The position numbers were made by a program, and so were the translations under genes. The notes under the pieces are model-generated. The model made no database searches. It was given only the letters and a program-made list of their open reading frames with translations, and was not told where the DNA came from. A DNA stretch of 38,841 nucleotides, from assembly GCA_018398765.1 (NCBI GenBank), contig JAHBMJ010002940.1, forward strand, positions 127,986-166,826, given 5' to 3'. This document shows, piece by piece, positions 1 to 11,817 of this stretch (position 1 is its first letter; every line of letters starts with the position of its first letter). Origin of the DNA: Chromera velia. Lineage: Eukaryota > Sar > Chromeraceae.

Positions 1-57
1 CCCCCCAGCAGTGCATGGGCAATCGGCCTAACGTTAGCTTCCGAACAGAGCAGCCTT

Positions 58-249
58 TTAGGGAGAGGTCGAACCATAGGAACTCGCCGCCCGCTTGAGC
101 CGGTCTATCCTCCCATGACAAGACGGGCCCGTAGCCAAGCGCTGTCTAGACGGATATTCAATTTGGAAGACCGAAGGCCTCACTCCGTCGGGGAAAACAC
201 CCCCCCATCCTGTCTGCCCTCCCCTACCCTGCCGGCCCTCTTTCTGCAA
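58..249 (-). pseudogene. fragment resembling LINE reverse-transcriptase C-terminal region
   Basis: The minus-strand frame contains FQIEYPSRQRLA at about 165-125. This matches F-stop-LENPSRQRLA in the LINE at about 27149-27110, and the DNA is similar over roughly 40 bp. Similarity is lost on both sides, so only a short piece of a related element is supported. The rest of the frame is Gly/Arg-rich and shows no domain. At the position where the 27.1 kb copy has TAA, this fragment has CAA. Chance similarity cannot be fully excluded because the match is short. Confidence 0.35.
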
Positions 250-463
250 AGAAGGGGAGGCGTATGGACGTGGGCGGGCAGGATATAAGAGGGGTCTTAA
301 TCAAATGGTAGGACCCCATACGAAGCCAAAAATGTGCAGTATGGCCTTATCTGGCGGCCTTGGTGGCCCCAGAGGCCCGCGACCTACCAAAATGATCGTC
401 AGGACCCCGGCATTTCAAATCTGGCGAAATTTTGACCGCAAGTTTCCAGAGTCACCCTCAAAA

Positions 464-1009
464 TCACCAAAATATCTGAAAAAACCTCAGAAAGCTCACA
501 GATGTCTGCAGAGGGCCAAGTTCGTTCCCTCTTGCCTTGCTTTCCTTCTTGTTGTCCAGAGCAGTATTGGTGGTAAAAGTCGTACCATTCCCCTCCTTTA
601 AGACCAGAGAGCTTATGTCTATGTCAAGGTGAAGTCTTGTTGCACCGCTGGTCTGCTTGGATGGGTTTGGCAGTTCATACTGCGAACAGTCAGGAATTGG
701 CCCTTCTGGCCTCCTGAACAACATTCCTTCTTTTCACCAGGAGGCCCTAAAATCGATTCCCGACAATTTTGCCCAGTGCCTCTTATTAGTTGACATCCTT
801 CCAGGGCAGTGGGATAGATTACTGGTGTATCTGCTGGTTGTGGGAAGGTAAAATTCTTTTGTGTCTTTGTTGTGGTCAAGTGACATCTCTAGAGCATTGA
901 TCGACTTCCACTTCCCCGGGTAGGTCGTTTTGTCTTGCTCATTCCCTCTAGACATGATCATATACATGTTGGGCAGTACCTCTGTGCACTGAATACAGGT
1001 TGGAGGCAC
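464..1009 (-). pseudogene. unrecognised degenerate reading frame
   Basis: One minus-strand frame stays open from 1009 to 464 except for a TGA at 736-734. Its composition is mixed rather than low-complexity, for example TNTALDNKKESKARGNELGP near 550-490. It begins near a CxxC pair (CIQC at about 997-986), which might be a decayed zinc knuckle, but the expected following His and Cys are not present. I do not recognise a family. It could be a transposon remnant or a chance frame. Confidence 0.25.
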
Positions 1010-1358
1010 TCAAGAAAGAGAAAGGTCTTCCGACGATTTCATATAGGCTGCCCCCTGGAGTGCATCTTTCTGTTTTTGGGCAGACTTGTCACTTGAAGTC
1101 CACAGTGCATCAACCATTCGTTATCTCCTGTTGGAACTAAGCTACCTGGACCAGATAAAGTGTGTCGGTATGCATTTTATCATCATTAATGCATCACAGC
1201 CCTTTCTGAACTTCTGAGTCCAGGGAGGCCTCTTTGGCTTCTTCAGATGTCAGAGCTCAGACGTCCATTCTTTGCACTCCCTGTATGTATTGGAGTCCTT
1301 TTTTCTGCACCAAGTAGCTAGAGAGAGTAAGGAAAAAATTTTTAAAATGATATATATT
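1010..1358. other. non-coding flank left of satellite
   Basis: No convincing reading frame or RNA gene is visible here. The last 40 bases become A/T-rich (a run of A and T around 1330-1358) just before the first clear satellite unit. Confidence 0.5.
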
Positions 1359-1979
1359 GGCATGTAACTCATTTCTCTCTGACACAACACACAGGCATGT
1401 AACTTACTTGTCTCTGATACAACACATAGCCATATAGCTAACTTCTCTCTGACACAACACATAGGCATGTAACTCATTTCTCTCTGACACAATACATAGG
1501 TATGTAATTCATTTCTCTCTGACACAACACATAGGTATGTAGCTCATTTCTCTCTGACACAACACACAGGCATGTAACTCCTTTCTCTCTGACACAACAT
1601 ACAGGCATGTAACTCATTTCTCTCTGACACAACATACAGGCATGCAACTCATTTGTCTCTGACACAACATACAGGCATGTAACTCATTTCTCTCTGACAC
1701 AACACACAGATATGTCACTTATTTCTCTCTGACACACCATACAGGTATGTAACTCATTTCTCTTTGACACAACACACAGGTATGTAACTCACTTATCTCT
1801 GACGCACTAGCTGATACAACATACAGACATGTAACTCATTTCTCTTTGACACAACATACAGGCATGTAACTCATTTCTCTCTGACATAACAGATAGGCAT
1901 GTAACTTACTTCTCTTTGACATAACACACAGGTATGTAACTCATTTCTCTCTGACACAACATACAGGTATGTAACTCAC

Positions 1980-3080
1980 TTGTCTCTAATACAACACACA
2001 GCCTTGTAACTCACTTATCTCTGACACAACACACAGGCATATAACTCATTTCTCTCTGACATAACACACAGGTATGTAACTCACTTGTCTCTGATACAAC
2101 ACATAGGCATGTAACTCACTTCTTTCTAACATAACACACAAAGTTTAACATGTAACTCATTTCTTTCTGACACAACACACAGGCATGTAACTCATTTCTC
2201 TCTAACACAACACACAGGCATGTAACTCACTTGTCTCTAATATAACACACAGCTATGTAACTGACTTCTCTCTGATGCAACACACAGGCATGTAACTCAT
2301 TTCTCTCTGACACAACACATAAGTATGTAACTCATTTCTCTCTGACATAACACACAGGCATGTAACTCACTTGTCTCTGACACAACACACAGGCATGTAA
2401 CTCACTTCTCTCTGACATAATATACAGGCATATAACTCATTTCTCTCTAATACAACACACAGGTATATAACTCATTTCTCTCTGATACAACATACAGGCA
2501 TGTAACTCATTTTCCTCTGACACAACATACAGGCATGTAACTTATTTCTCTCTGATACAACACACAGGTATATAACTCATTTCTCTCTGACACAACACAG
2601 AGATATGTAACTCATTTCTCTCTGACTTAATACACAGGCATGTAACTCACTTGTCTCTAATACAACACACAGCCTTGTAACTCACTTATCTCTGACACAA
2701 CACACAGGCATATAACTCATTTCTCTCTGACATAACACACAGGTATGTAACTCACTTGTCTCTGATACAACATATAGGCATGTAACTCACTTCTTTCTAA
2801 CATAACACACAAAGTTCAACATGTAACTCATTTCTTTCTGACACAACACACAGGCATGTAACTCATTTCTCTCTAACACAACACACAGGCATGTAACTCA
2901 CTTGTCTCTAATATAACACACAGCTATGTAACTGACTTCTCTCTGATACAACACACAGGCATGTAACTCATTTCTCTCTGACACAACACACAAGTATGTA
3001 ACTCATTTCTCTCTGACATAACACACAGGCATGTAACTCACTTGTCTCTGACACAACACACAGGCATGTAACTCATTTCT
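1980..3080. repeat. tandem 671-bp higher-order duplication in satellite
   Basis: The segment from about 1980 to 2410 recurs at about 2651 to 3080, offset 671 bp. Both contain the CAGCCTTGTAACTC unit and the irregular AAAGTT(T/C)AACATG unit. A further relative of the irregular unit lies near 4230. Confidence 0.75.
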
Positions 3081-5097
3081 CTCTGACATAACACACAGGC
3101 ATATAACTCATTTCTCTTTGACACACCATACAGGCATGTAACTCATTTCTCTCTGATACAACACACAGGCATGTAACTCATTTCTCTCTGATACAACACA
3201 CAGGCATGTAACTCACTTACGCTCACTTGTCTCTAACACAAGACACAGACATGTAACTCATTTCTCTCTGACACAATACACAGGCATGTAACTCATTTCT
3301 CTCTGACACAACATACAGGCATGTAATTCATTTCTCTCTGACACAACACACAGGCATGTAACTTATTTCTCTCTGACACAACATATAGACATGTAACTCA
3401 TTTCTCTCTGATACAACACACAGGCATGTAACTCATTTCTCTCTGATACAACACACAAGTATGTAACTCATTTCTCTCTGACACAACATACAGGCCTGTA
3501 ACTCATTTCTCTCTGACACAAGACACAGGTATGTAACTCACTTCTCTCTGACACAACACATGGGTATATGACTCATATTTCTCTCTAACACAACACATAG
3601 GCATGTAACTCATTTCTTTCTGATACAACACATAGGTATGTAACTCACTTCTCTCTGATACAACACACAGTTATGTAACTGACTTCTCTCTGACATAATA
3701 TACAGGCATATAACTCATTTCTCTCTAATACAACACACAGGTATATAACTTATTTCTCTCTGATACAACATACAGGCATGTAACTCAGTTGTCTCTGACA
3801 CAACACACAGGCATGTACCTCATTTCTCTCTGATAGAACACATAGCTATGTAACTCATTTTTCTCTGACACAACACAGAGATATGTAACTCATTTCTCTC
3901 TGACTCAATACACAGGCATGTACCTCATTTCTCTCTAACACAACACACAGGCATGTAACTCATTTCTCTCTGACACAATATACAGGCATGTAACTCATTT
4001 CTCTCTGACACAACACACAGGCATGTAACTCACTTGTCTCTGATACAACACATAGGTATGTAACTCATTTCTCTCTGATATAACACACAGGCATGTAACT
4101 CACTTGTCTCTAACACAACACACAGGTATATAACTCACTTCTTTCTGACACAACACACAGGCATATAACTCACTTGTCTCTGATACAACACATAGGCATG
4201 TAACTCACTTCTTTCTAACATAACACACAAAGTTTAACATGTAACTCATTTCTTTCTGACACAACACACAGGCATGTAACTGATTTCTCCCTAACACAAC
4301 ACACAGGTATGTAACTCACTTGTCTCTAATATAACACACAGGTATGTAACTGACTTCTCTCTGATACAACACACAGGCATGTAACTCATTTCTCTCTGAC
4401 ACAACACACAAGTATGTAACTCACTTGTCTCTGACACAACACACAGGTATGTAACTCATTTCTCTCTGACATAACACACAGGCATGTAACTCATTTCTCT
4501 TTGACACACCATACAGGCATGTAACTCATTTCTCTCTGATACAACACACAGGCATGTAACTCACTTATGCTCACTTGTCTCTAACACAACATACAGACAT
4601 GTAACTCATTTCTCTCTGACACAATACACAGGCATGTAACTCATTTCTCTCTGACACAACATACAGGCATGTAACTCATTTCTCTCTGACATAACACACA
4701 GGCATGTAGCTCAGTTATCTTTGCTACAACATACAAGTATGTAACTTACTTGTCTCTGATACAACACACAGGCATGTAACTCATTTCTTTCTGACACAAG
4801 ACACAGATATGTAACTCACTTCTCTCTGATACAACACATGGGTATGTGACTCATATTTCTCTCTAACATAACACACAGGCATGTAACTCATTTCTCTCTG
4901 ACACAATACACAGGCATGTAACTCATTTCTCTCTGATACAACACACAGCTATGTAACTAACTTCTCTCTAACATAATATACAGGCATATAACTCATTTCT
5001 CTCTAACACAACACACAGATATGTAACTCATTTCTTTCTCATACAATATACAGGTATGTAACTCACTTGTCTCTGACATAACATACAGGCATGTAAC

Positions 5098-6624
5098 TCA
5101 TTTCTCTCTGATACAACACACAGGTATGTAACTCATTTCTTTCTGACACAACACATAGATATGTAACTCATTTCTCTCTGACACAACACACAGGTATGTA
5201 ACCGACTTATCTCTGATACAACACACAGCCATGTAACTGACTTTTTTCTGACATAACACACAGGCATATAACTCATTTCTCTCTAACACAACACACAAGT
5301 ATGTAACTCATTTCTGTCTGATACAACATATAAGCATATAACTCACTTGTCCCTGACAGAACACACAGACATGTAACTCATTTCTTTCTGATAGAACACA
5401 CAGGCATGTACCTCATTTCTCTCTAACATAATACACAGGCATATAACTCACTTGTCTCTCACATAACACACAGGTATGTAACTGACTTCTCTTTGACATA
5501 ACACACAGGCATGTAACTCATTTCTCCCTGATACAACACACAAGTATGTAACTCATTTCTCTTTGATATAACACACAGGCATGTAACTCACTTGTCTCTA
5601 ACACAACACATAGGTATGTAACTCATTTCTTTCTGATGTAACACATAGGCATGTAACTCATTTCTCTCTGACACACCATACAGGCATGTAACTCATTTCT
5701 CTCTGATAAAACACACAGCTATGTAACTCACTTGCACTCACTTGTCTCTAACACAAGACACAGACATGTAACTCATTTCTCTCTAACACAATACACAGGC
5801 ATGTAGCTCATTTCTCTCTGACATAACACACAGGCATATAACTTATTTCTCTCTGACACAACACACAGGCATATAACTCATTTCTCTCTGACACAACACA
5901 GAGCCATGTAACTCATTTCTCTCTGATACAACACACAGCCTTCAAGATGTAACTCACTTGTCTCTGACACAACACACAGGCATGTAACTCATTTCTCTCT
6001 GACATAACATACAGGCATGTAACTCACTTGTCTCTGATATAACACACAGATATGTAACTCATTTCTCTCTGATACAACACACAGGCATGTAACTCATTTC
6101 TCTCTGACACAACACACAGGCATGTCACTCATTTCTCTCTAACATAACACACAGGCATGTAACTTATTTCTCTCTGACACAATACACAGGCATGTAACTC
6201 ATTTCTCTCTGACATAACACACAGATATGTAACTCATTTCTCTCTGACACAACACACAGGTATGTAACTCATTTCTCTCTGACACAACATACAGGCATGT
6301 AACTCATTTCTCTCTGACACAACACACAGGCATGTAACTCACTTGTCTTTGCTACAACACATAAGTATGTAACTTACTTGTCTCTGACACAACACACAGG
6401 TATGTAACTCATTTCTCTTTGACACAAGACACAGGTATGTAACTCACTTCTCTCTGACACAACACATGGGTATGTGACTCATATTTCTCTCTAACACAAC
6501 GCACAGGCATGGAACTCATTTCTCTCTGACACAATACACAGGTATGTAACTCATTTATCTCTGATACAACATACAGCCATGTAACTGACTTCTCTTTGAC
6601 ATAATATACAGGCATATAACTCAT
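5098..6624. repeat. higher-order repeat block, copy A
   Basis: This stretch of the satellite is repeated with an offset of about 2515 bp at 7613-9139. The same diagnostic variants occur in the same order: an ACTGACTTTTTTCTGAC unit, a TGCACTCACT insertion, CAGAGCCATG, CCTTCAAGATG, and the TGGGTATGTGACTCATATT unit. Limits are approximate. Part of it (5098-5298) also has a nearer copy at 6726-6926. Confidence 0.8.
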
Positions 6625-7612
6625 TTCTCTCTAACACAACACACAGGTATGTGACTCATTTCTCTCTCATACAATATACAGGCATGTAACTCACTTGTCT
6701 CTGACACAACATACAGGCATGTAACTCATTTCTCTCTGATACAACACACAGGTATGTAACTTATTTCTCTCTGACACAACACACAGATATGTAACTCATT
6801 TCTCTCTAACACAACACATAGGTATGTAACTGACTTATCTCTGATACAACACACAGCCATGTAACTGACTTTTTTCTGACATAACACACAGGCATATAAC
6901 TCATTTCTCTCTAACACAACACACAAGTATGTAACTCATTTCTGTCTGATACAACACACAGGCATGTAACTCACTTATGCTCACTTGTCTCTAACATAAC
7001 ACACAGACATGTAACTCATTTCTCTCTGACACAATACATAGGCATGTAACTCATTTCTCTCTGACACAACATACAGGCATGTAACTCACTTGTCTCTGAC
7101 ATAAGACACAGGCATGTAACTCAGTTGTCTTTGCTATAACATACAAGTATGTAACTTACTTATCTCTGACACAACACACAGGCATGTAACTTATTTCTTT
7201 CTGACACAAGACACAGGTATGTAACTCACTTCTCTCTGATACAACACATGGGTATGTGACTCATATTTCTCTCTAACATAACACACAGGCATGTAACTCA
7301 TTTCTCTCTGACACAATACACAGGCATGTAACTCATTTCTCTCTGATACAACACACAGCTATGTAACTAACTTCTCTCTGACATAATATACAGGCATATA
7401 ACTCATTTCTCTCTAACACAACACACAGATATGTAACTCATTTCTTTCTCATACAATATACAGGCATGTAACTCATTTCTCTCTGATACAACACACAAGT
7501 CTGTAACTCATTTCTCTCTAACACAACATACAGGCCTGTAACTCATTTCTCTCTGACACAACACACAGGCATGTAACTCACTTGTCTCTGACACAACATA
7601 CAGGCATGTAAC

Positions 7613-9139
7613 TCATTTCTCTCTGATACAACACACAGGTATGTAACTCATTTCTCTCTGACACAACACACAGATATGTAACTCATTTCTCTCTGACACA
7701 ACACACAGGTATGTAACCGACTTATCTCTGATACAACACACAGCCATGTAACTGACTTTTTTCTGACATAACACACAGGCATATAACTTATTTCTCTCTA
7801 ACACAACATATAAGTATGTAACTCATTTCTATCTGATACAACATATAAGCATATAACTCACTTGTCTCTGACACAACACACAGACATGTAACTCATTTCT
7901 TTCTGATAGAACACACAGGCATATAACTCATTTCTCTCTAACATAACACACAGGCATGTAACTCACTTGTCTCTCACATAACACACAGGTATGTAACTGA
8001 CTTCTCTTTGACATAACACACAGGCATGTAACTCATTTCTCCCTGATATAACACACAAGTATGTAACTCATTTCTCTCTGATATAACACACAGGCATGTA
8101 ACTCACTTGTCTCTAACACAACACATAGGTATGTAACTCATTTCTTTCTGATGTAACACATAGGCATGTAACTCATTTCTCTCTGACACACCATACAGGC
8201 ATGTAACTCATTTCTCTCTGATAGAACACACAGCTATGTAACTCACTTGCACTCACTGGTCTCTAACACAAGACACAGACATGTAACTCATTTCTCTCTA
8301 ACACAATACACAGGCATGTAACTCATTTCTCTCTGACATAACACACAGGCATATAACTTATTTCTCTCTGACACAACACACAGGCATATAACTCATTTCT
8401 CTCTGACACAACACAGAGCCATGTAACTCATTTCTCTCTGATACAACACACAGCCTTCAAGATGTAACTCACTTGTCTCTGATACAACACACAGGCATGT
8501 AACTCATTTCTCTCTGACATAACACACAGGCATGTAACTCACTTATCTCTGATATAACACACAGATATGTAACTCATTTCTCTCTGATACAACACACAGG
8601 CATGTAACTCATTTCTCTCTGACACAACACACAGGCATGTCACTCATTTCTCTCTAACACAACACACAGGCATGTAACTTATTTCTCTCTAACACAATAC
8701 ACAGGCATGTAACTCATTTCTCTCTGACATAACACATAGGTATGTAACTCATTTCTCTCTGACACAACACACAGGTATGTAACTCATTTATCTCTGATAC
8801 AACACACAGTTATGTAACTGACTTCTCTCTGACATAATATACAGGCATATAACTCATTTCTCTCTAATACAACACACAGATATATAACTTATTTCTCTCT
8901 GATACAACATACAGGTATGTAACTCATTTCTCTTTGACACAAGACACAGGTATGTAACTCACTTCTCTCTGACACAACACATGGGTATGTGACTCATATT
9001 TCTCTCTAACACAACACACAGGCATGGAACTCATTTCTCTCTGACACAATACACAGGTATGTAACTCATTTATCTCTGATACAACATACAGCCATGTAAC
9101 TGACTTCTCTTTGACATAATATACAGGCATATAACTCAT
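7613..9139. repeat. higher-order repeat block, copy B
   Basis: Second copy of the block at 5098-6624, offset about 2515 bp, with only scattered substitutions. The shared irregular units show that multi-unit segments, not only single 35-bp units, were duplicated. Confidence 0.8.
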
Positions 9140-9989
9140 TTCTCTCTGACACACCACACAGGTATATAACTCATTTCTCTCTGATAGAACACACAGCTAT
9201 GTAACTTACTTGCACTCACTTGTCTCTAACACAAGACACAGACATGTAACTCATTTCTCTCTGACACAATACACAGGCATGTAACTCATTTCTCTCTGAC
9301 ATAACACACAGGCATGTAACTCATTTCTCTCTGACACAACACACAGGCATATAACTCATTTCTCTCTGATACAACACAGAGCCATATAACTCATTTCTCT
9401 CTGATACAACACACAGCCTTCAAGATGTAACTCACTTGTCTCTGATACAACATACAGGCATGTTATAGTAACTCATTTCTCTCTGACATAACACAAAGGC
9501 ATGTAACTCATTTCTCTCTAACACAACACACAGGTATGTAACTCATTTCTCTCTGACACAACACACAGACACATAACTCACTTGTCCCTGATACAATACA
9601 TAGCTACATAACTCACTTGTCTCTGACACAACACACAGGTATGTAATTCATTTCTTTCTGACACAACAAATAGGCATGTAACTCACTTGTCTCTGACACA
9701 ACACACAGGCATGTAACTCAAATCTCTCTAACAGAATATAGAGGCATATAACTCATTTCTCTCTAACACAATATACAGGCATGTAACTTACTTATCTTTG
9801 ATACAATACATAGCCATGTAGCTTATTTCTCTCTCACACAACACACAGGTATATGTACTCATTTCTGTCTGACAGAACACACAGCTATGTAACTCATTTC
9901 TCTCCTACACAACATACAGGCATGTAAGTCACTTGTCTCTGACATAACACACAGACATGTAACTCATTTCTCTCTGATACAATACATAG

Positions 9990-10631
9990 TAGGTGATCAA
10001 CATGCAGCGCTCCGTGTGAGTTGGAATTGCAGAGCATACAGTCATGGTTAGTCGATCAGTTTTTGTATTTACCGCAATCCGTCTGATTAAAGAGAGACAA
10101 AAACGCCCTGATTTTCTCACGGGGCTCCCGTTCGGAGACACAATGCTTGCCGACATCGCTGTCACCCATTAATTTTTCATCAATGCTAACCGCCTGCACT
10201 GATTTGCAAAAACAGCAGGGTCAGCAGTGAGGGGAATAGAGAAAGTGAAGAACAACAAGTACGGAGAGATCTGTCATGAAATCGGTTTCCGTTTTATGCC
10301 GCTTGTTTTTAAAGCTTATGGAAGACTAAGGCAGGGAGTAGTAAAGTTTTTGAAGGAAGTGGCAAAGTTGGGAGCAGGGAGGGTGAGGGGTGGGGAGGGA
10401 GACAAAGCAGTCCAAACAAGGTTGATGGACCATTACCACAAGCTCTTGTCCTACACTCTGCAGTGTTTTGTCGCAGCAAACCTTCTGTCCTCCATCCACA
10501 GCAGGAGGGGCACAACTTGTACAACTTGCCGTACAAGGGGCCTTTTCCAGCCCGAGGGTCTGCTCGGGAGGGAAGTGGCTACGTTCTCCGGGTCTTTTAA
10601 CCGGGAGGGCGTAAACTCTAGCGCAAACTGA
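9990..10631 (+). pseudogene. C-terminal remnant of non-LTR retroelement (restriction-like endonuclease type)
   Basis: In one plus frame the order is VINMQRSV, AEHTVMVSRSVF, KERQKRPDFLTGLPFGDTM, LADIAVTH, then EKVKNNKYGEICHEIGF, FMPLVFKAYGRL and VVKFLKEVAKL, ending at TGA 10629-10631. The pattern RPD-x(n)-D(I/V)xV followed by a K-KY, F-PLV and YG block is familiar from the C-terminus of retroelement polyproteins that carry a PD-(D/E)xK-like endonuclease; this assignment is from memory of the family, not a search. In-frame stops are TGA 10017, TAA 10170 and TGA 10200, so it is dead. There is no reverse transcriptase core upstream: the satellite array begins directly to its left. The last 60 or so codons have no recognisable domain. 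Confidence 0.55.
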
Positions 10632-10940
10632 AGGAATTTCTTTGGCAATGCGAGAAGAAAATGAGAAGAAAGAAGAGAGATGGGTAAAAGCATAAGGAAA
10701 TGAATCAGAAAAGTTTGGGGATTCCTCCCGAACTGAGTTTTAAAAAAAAGTTTTGATGGGGTGTTTAAAGTAGGAGTTCTTTGAAGGGATGGAAGACGTG
10801 TAGGATGCACCTCTGCACAATGATAATTAAGGTTTTTGCTCTACATAATTAAGGTTTTTCTGATTAAAAGGGTGGCCTTTTTTCAATCAAAGAACTGAAG
10901 TGTCTCGAAGGTTCTGCCCTGCATCCCTTTTATCTCTTCT
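10632..10940. other. non-coding spacer
   Basis: No gene is supported. A short local direct repeat (ATAATTAAGGTTTTT) occurs twice at about 10823-10857. The minus-strand frame across 10810-10451 has no recognisable features. Confidence 0.45.
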
Positions 10941-11290
10941 CTCTCTCTTTTGATTGTCGAACCTGTTGTGAAGCCGCGATTGATCAGCTATATCAAAGTG
11001 ATCGAAGTCGCACCTATTTTCGTCACTGATGATTGAAGGTTTTTTCATGCATGCCGCGTCCCCATATATGAGAGGCAGATCTAACTCGTCCTACAATTAC
11101 CAGCGACGAAAATGATGATTAAAGGTTTTTTCATGCATGTCGTATCCCCATATATGAGAGGCGGATCTAACCTAGTTTGTTGATTTGTTCTGTCCTACGA
11201 CTACCAGCGATGAAAATAGGCGTGACTTCGATCACCCTGATATAGCTGATCAATCGCGGCTTCACAACAGGTTGGACAATCAAAAGAGAG
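10941..11290. repeat. long imperfect inverted repeat (fold-back)
   Basis: The left arm, about 10941-11025 (starts CTCTCTCTTTTGATTGTCG), is the near-perfect reverse complement of 11204-11290 (ends ACAATCAAAAGAGAGAG). Arms are about 85 bp with only a few mismatches and enclose about 180 bp. A further partial direct copy of the right arm (GGCGTGACTTCGATCACC) lies at 11403-11420. This could be a fold-back or MITE-like element. No transposase frame or clear target-site duplication is visible. Confidence 0.8.
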
Positions 11291-11524
11291 AGCGACGAAA
11301 ATGATGATTGAGGTTTTTGTTATGCATGCCGCGTCCCCGTATATGAGGGGCGGATCTAGCCTAGTCTGTCAAAAGGTTCCGCGGTTCGTCCCGATCAAAA
11401 TAGGCGTGACTTCGATCACCCTGATACAGCTGATAGTTTTAGCACGGAACAAATCGACAAACTAGGTTAGATCCGCCTCTCATATGGGGACGCGGCATGC
11501 ATGAAAAAACCCTCAATCATCATT
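11029..11524. repeat. four copies of a ~60-bp motif, one inverted
   Basis: A motif running GATGATTGAAGGTTTTTTC, ATGCATGCCGCGTCCCC, ATATATGAGAGGCGGATCT occurs directly at about 11028-11085, 11113-11170 and 11302-11360. It occurs in reverse complement at about 11464-11523, so the second and fourth copies form another inverted repeat that includes AACCTAGTTTGT. The copies interleave with the arms of the larger inverted repeat. It lies 300-800 bp upstream of the GRASP start codon, so part of it may sit in that gene's promoter region. Confidence 0.8.
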
Positions 11525-11817
11525 TGTGTCTTAAGCTGGATTGTTCTCATACACTCAGAGAGTTCTGTGCAAGGTAAAACATGATCGTGCAAAGCTTATT
11601 CCATGGGATTTGTGCTGATTGAATCTTTTAATTGCAGGCGCAACCTTGCAGTTCCACAGCGGTCGTGAAGCCCTTCGTTGTTTTCCCCAGCTCCACCCTC
11701 GGGCCGCAGCTCTACCAGCTCCACTGAGTCGACCCCTTGAATCCCTTTCTCAATCTTCGAAGTTGTGTCTGAATACAGTCACAAAATTAAAGGCCATTTG
11801 TTCGGAGGCGAAGAAAG
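11525..11817 (+). promoter_or_regulatory. presumed 5' leader/promoter region of GRASP gene
   Basis: The segment separates the repeat cluster from the GRASP initiation codon. It contains a possible small leader intron: donor CAAG|GTAAAA at 11574 and acceptor TTTTAATTGCAG ending at 11637. No TATA box or other core element can be assigned with confidence. Confidence 0.3.

Larger units (their letters stand above)
1359..9989. repeat. 35-bp tandem satellite array, about 245 units
   Basis: The array is a head-to-tail repeat of a 35-bp unit that can be read as CATGTAACTCATTTCTC followed by TCTGACACAACACACAGG. Common variants are TCACTTG for TCATTTC, GATAC for GACAC, and ATAGG for ACAGG. Some units carry short insertions, for example the AAAGTTTAACATG type at about 2141, 2812 and 4230, the CTTGCACTCACTTG type near 5730, 8245 and 9210, and CCTTCAAGATG near 5938, 8453 and 9416. 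There are no spacers, so it is not a CRISPR array. Because 35 is not a multiple of three, three units make a 35-codon cycle. The minus strand therefore shows short open frames of Cys-rich peptides (CVLCQREMSYMPVCCVREK type), all broken by stops. I treat these as by-products, not genes. Confidence 0.95.

Noticed and set aside
1359-9989. CRISPR-like regular repeats
   Set aside because: Units are contiguous with no unique spacers, and the context is eukaryotic.
1250-10165. Short minus-strand open frames within and at the edges of the satellite as genes
   Set aside because: They arise from the 35-bp period; no start, length or neighbour supports coding, and stops recur.
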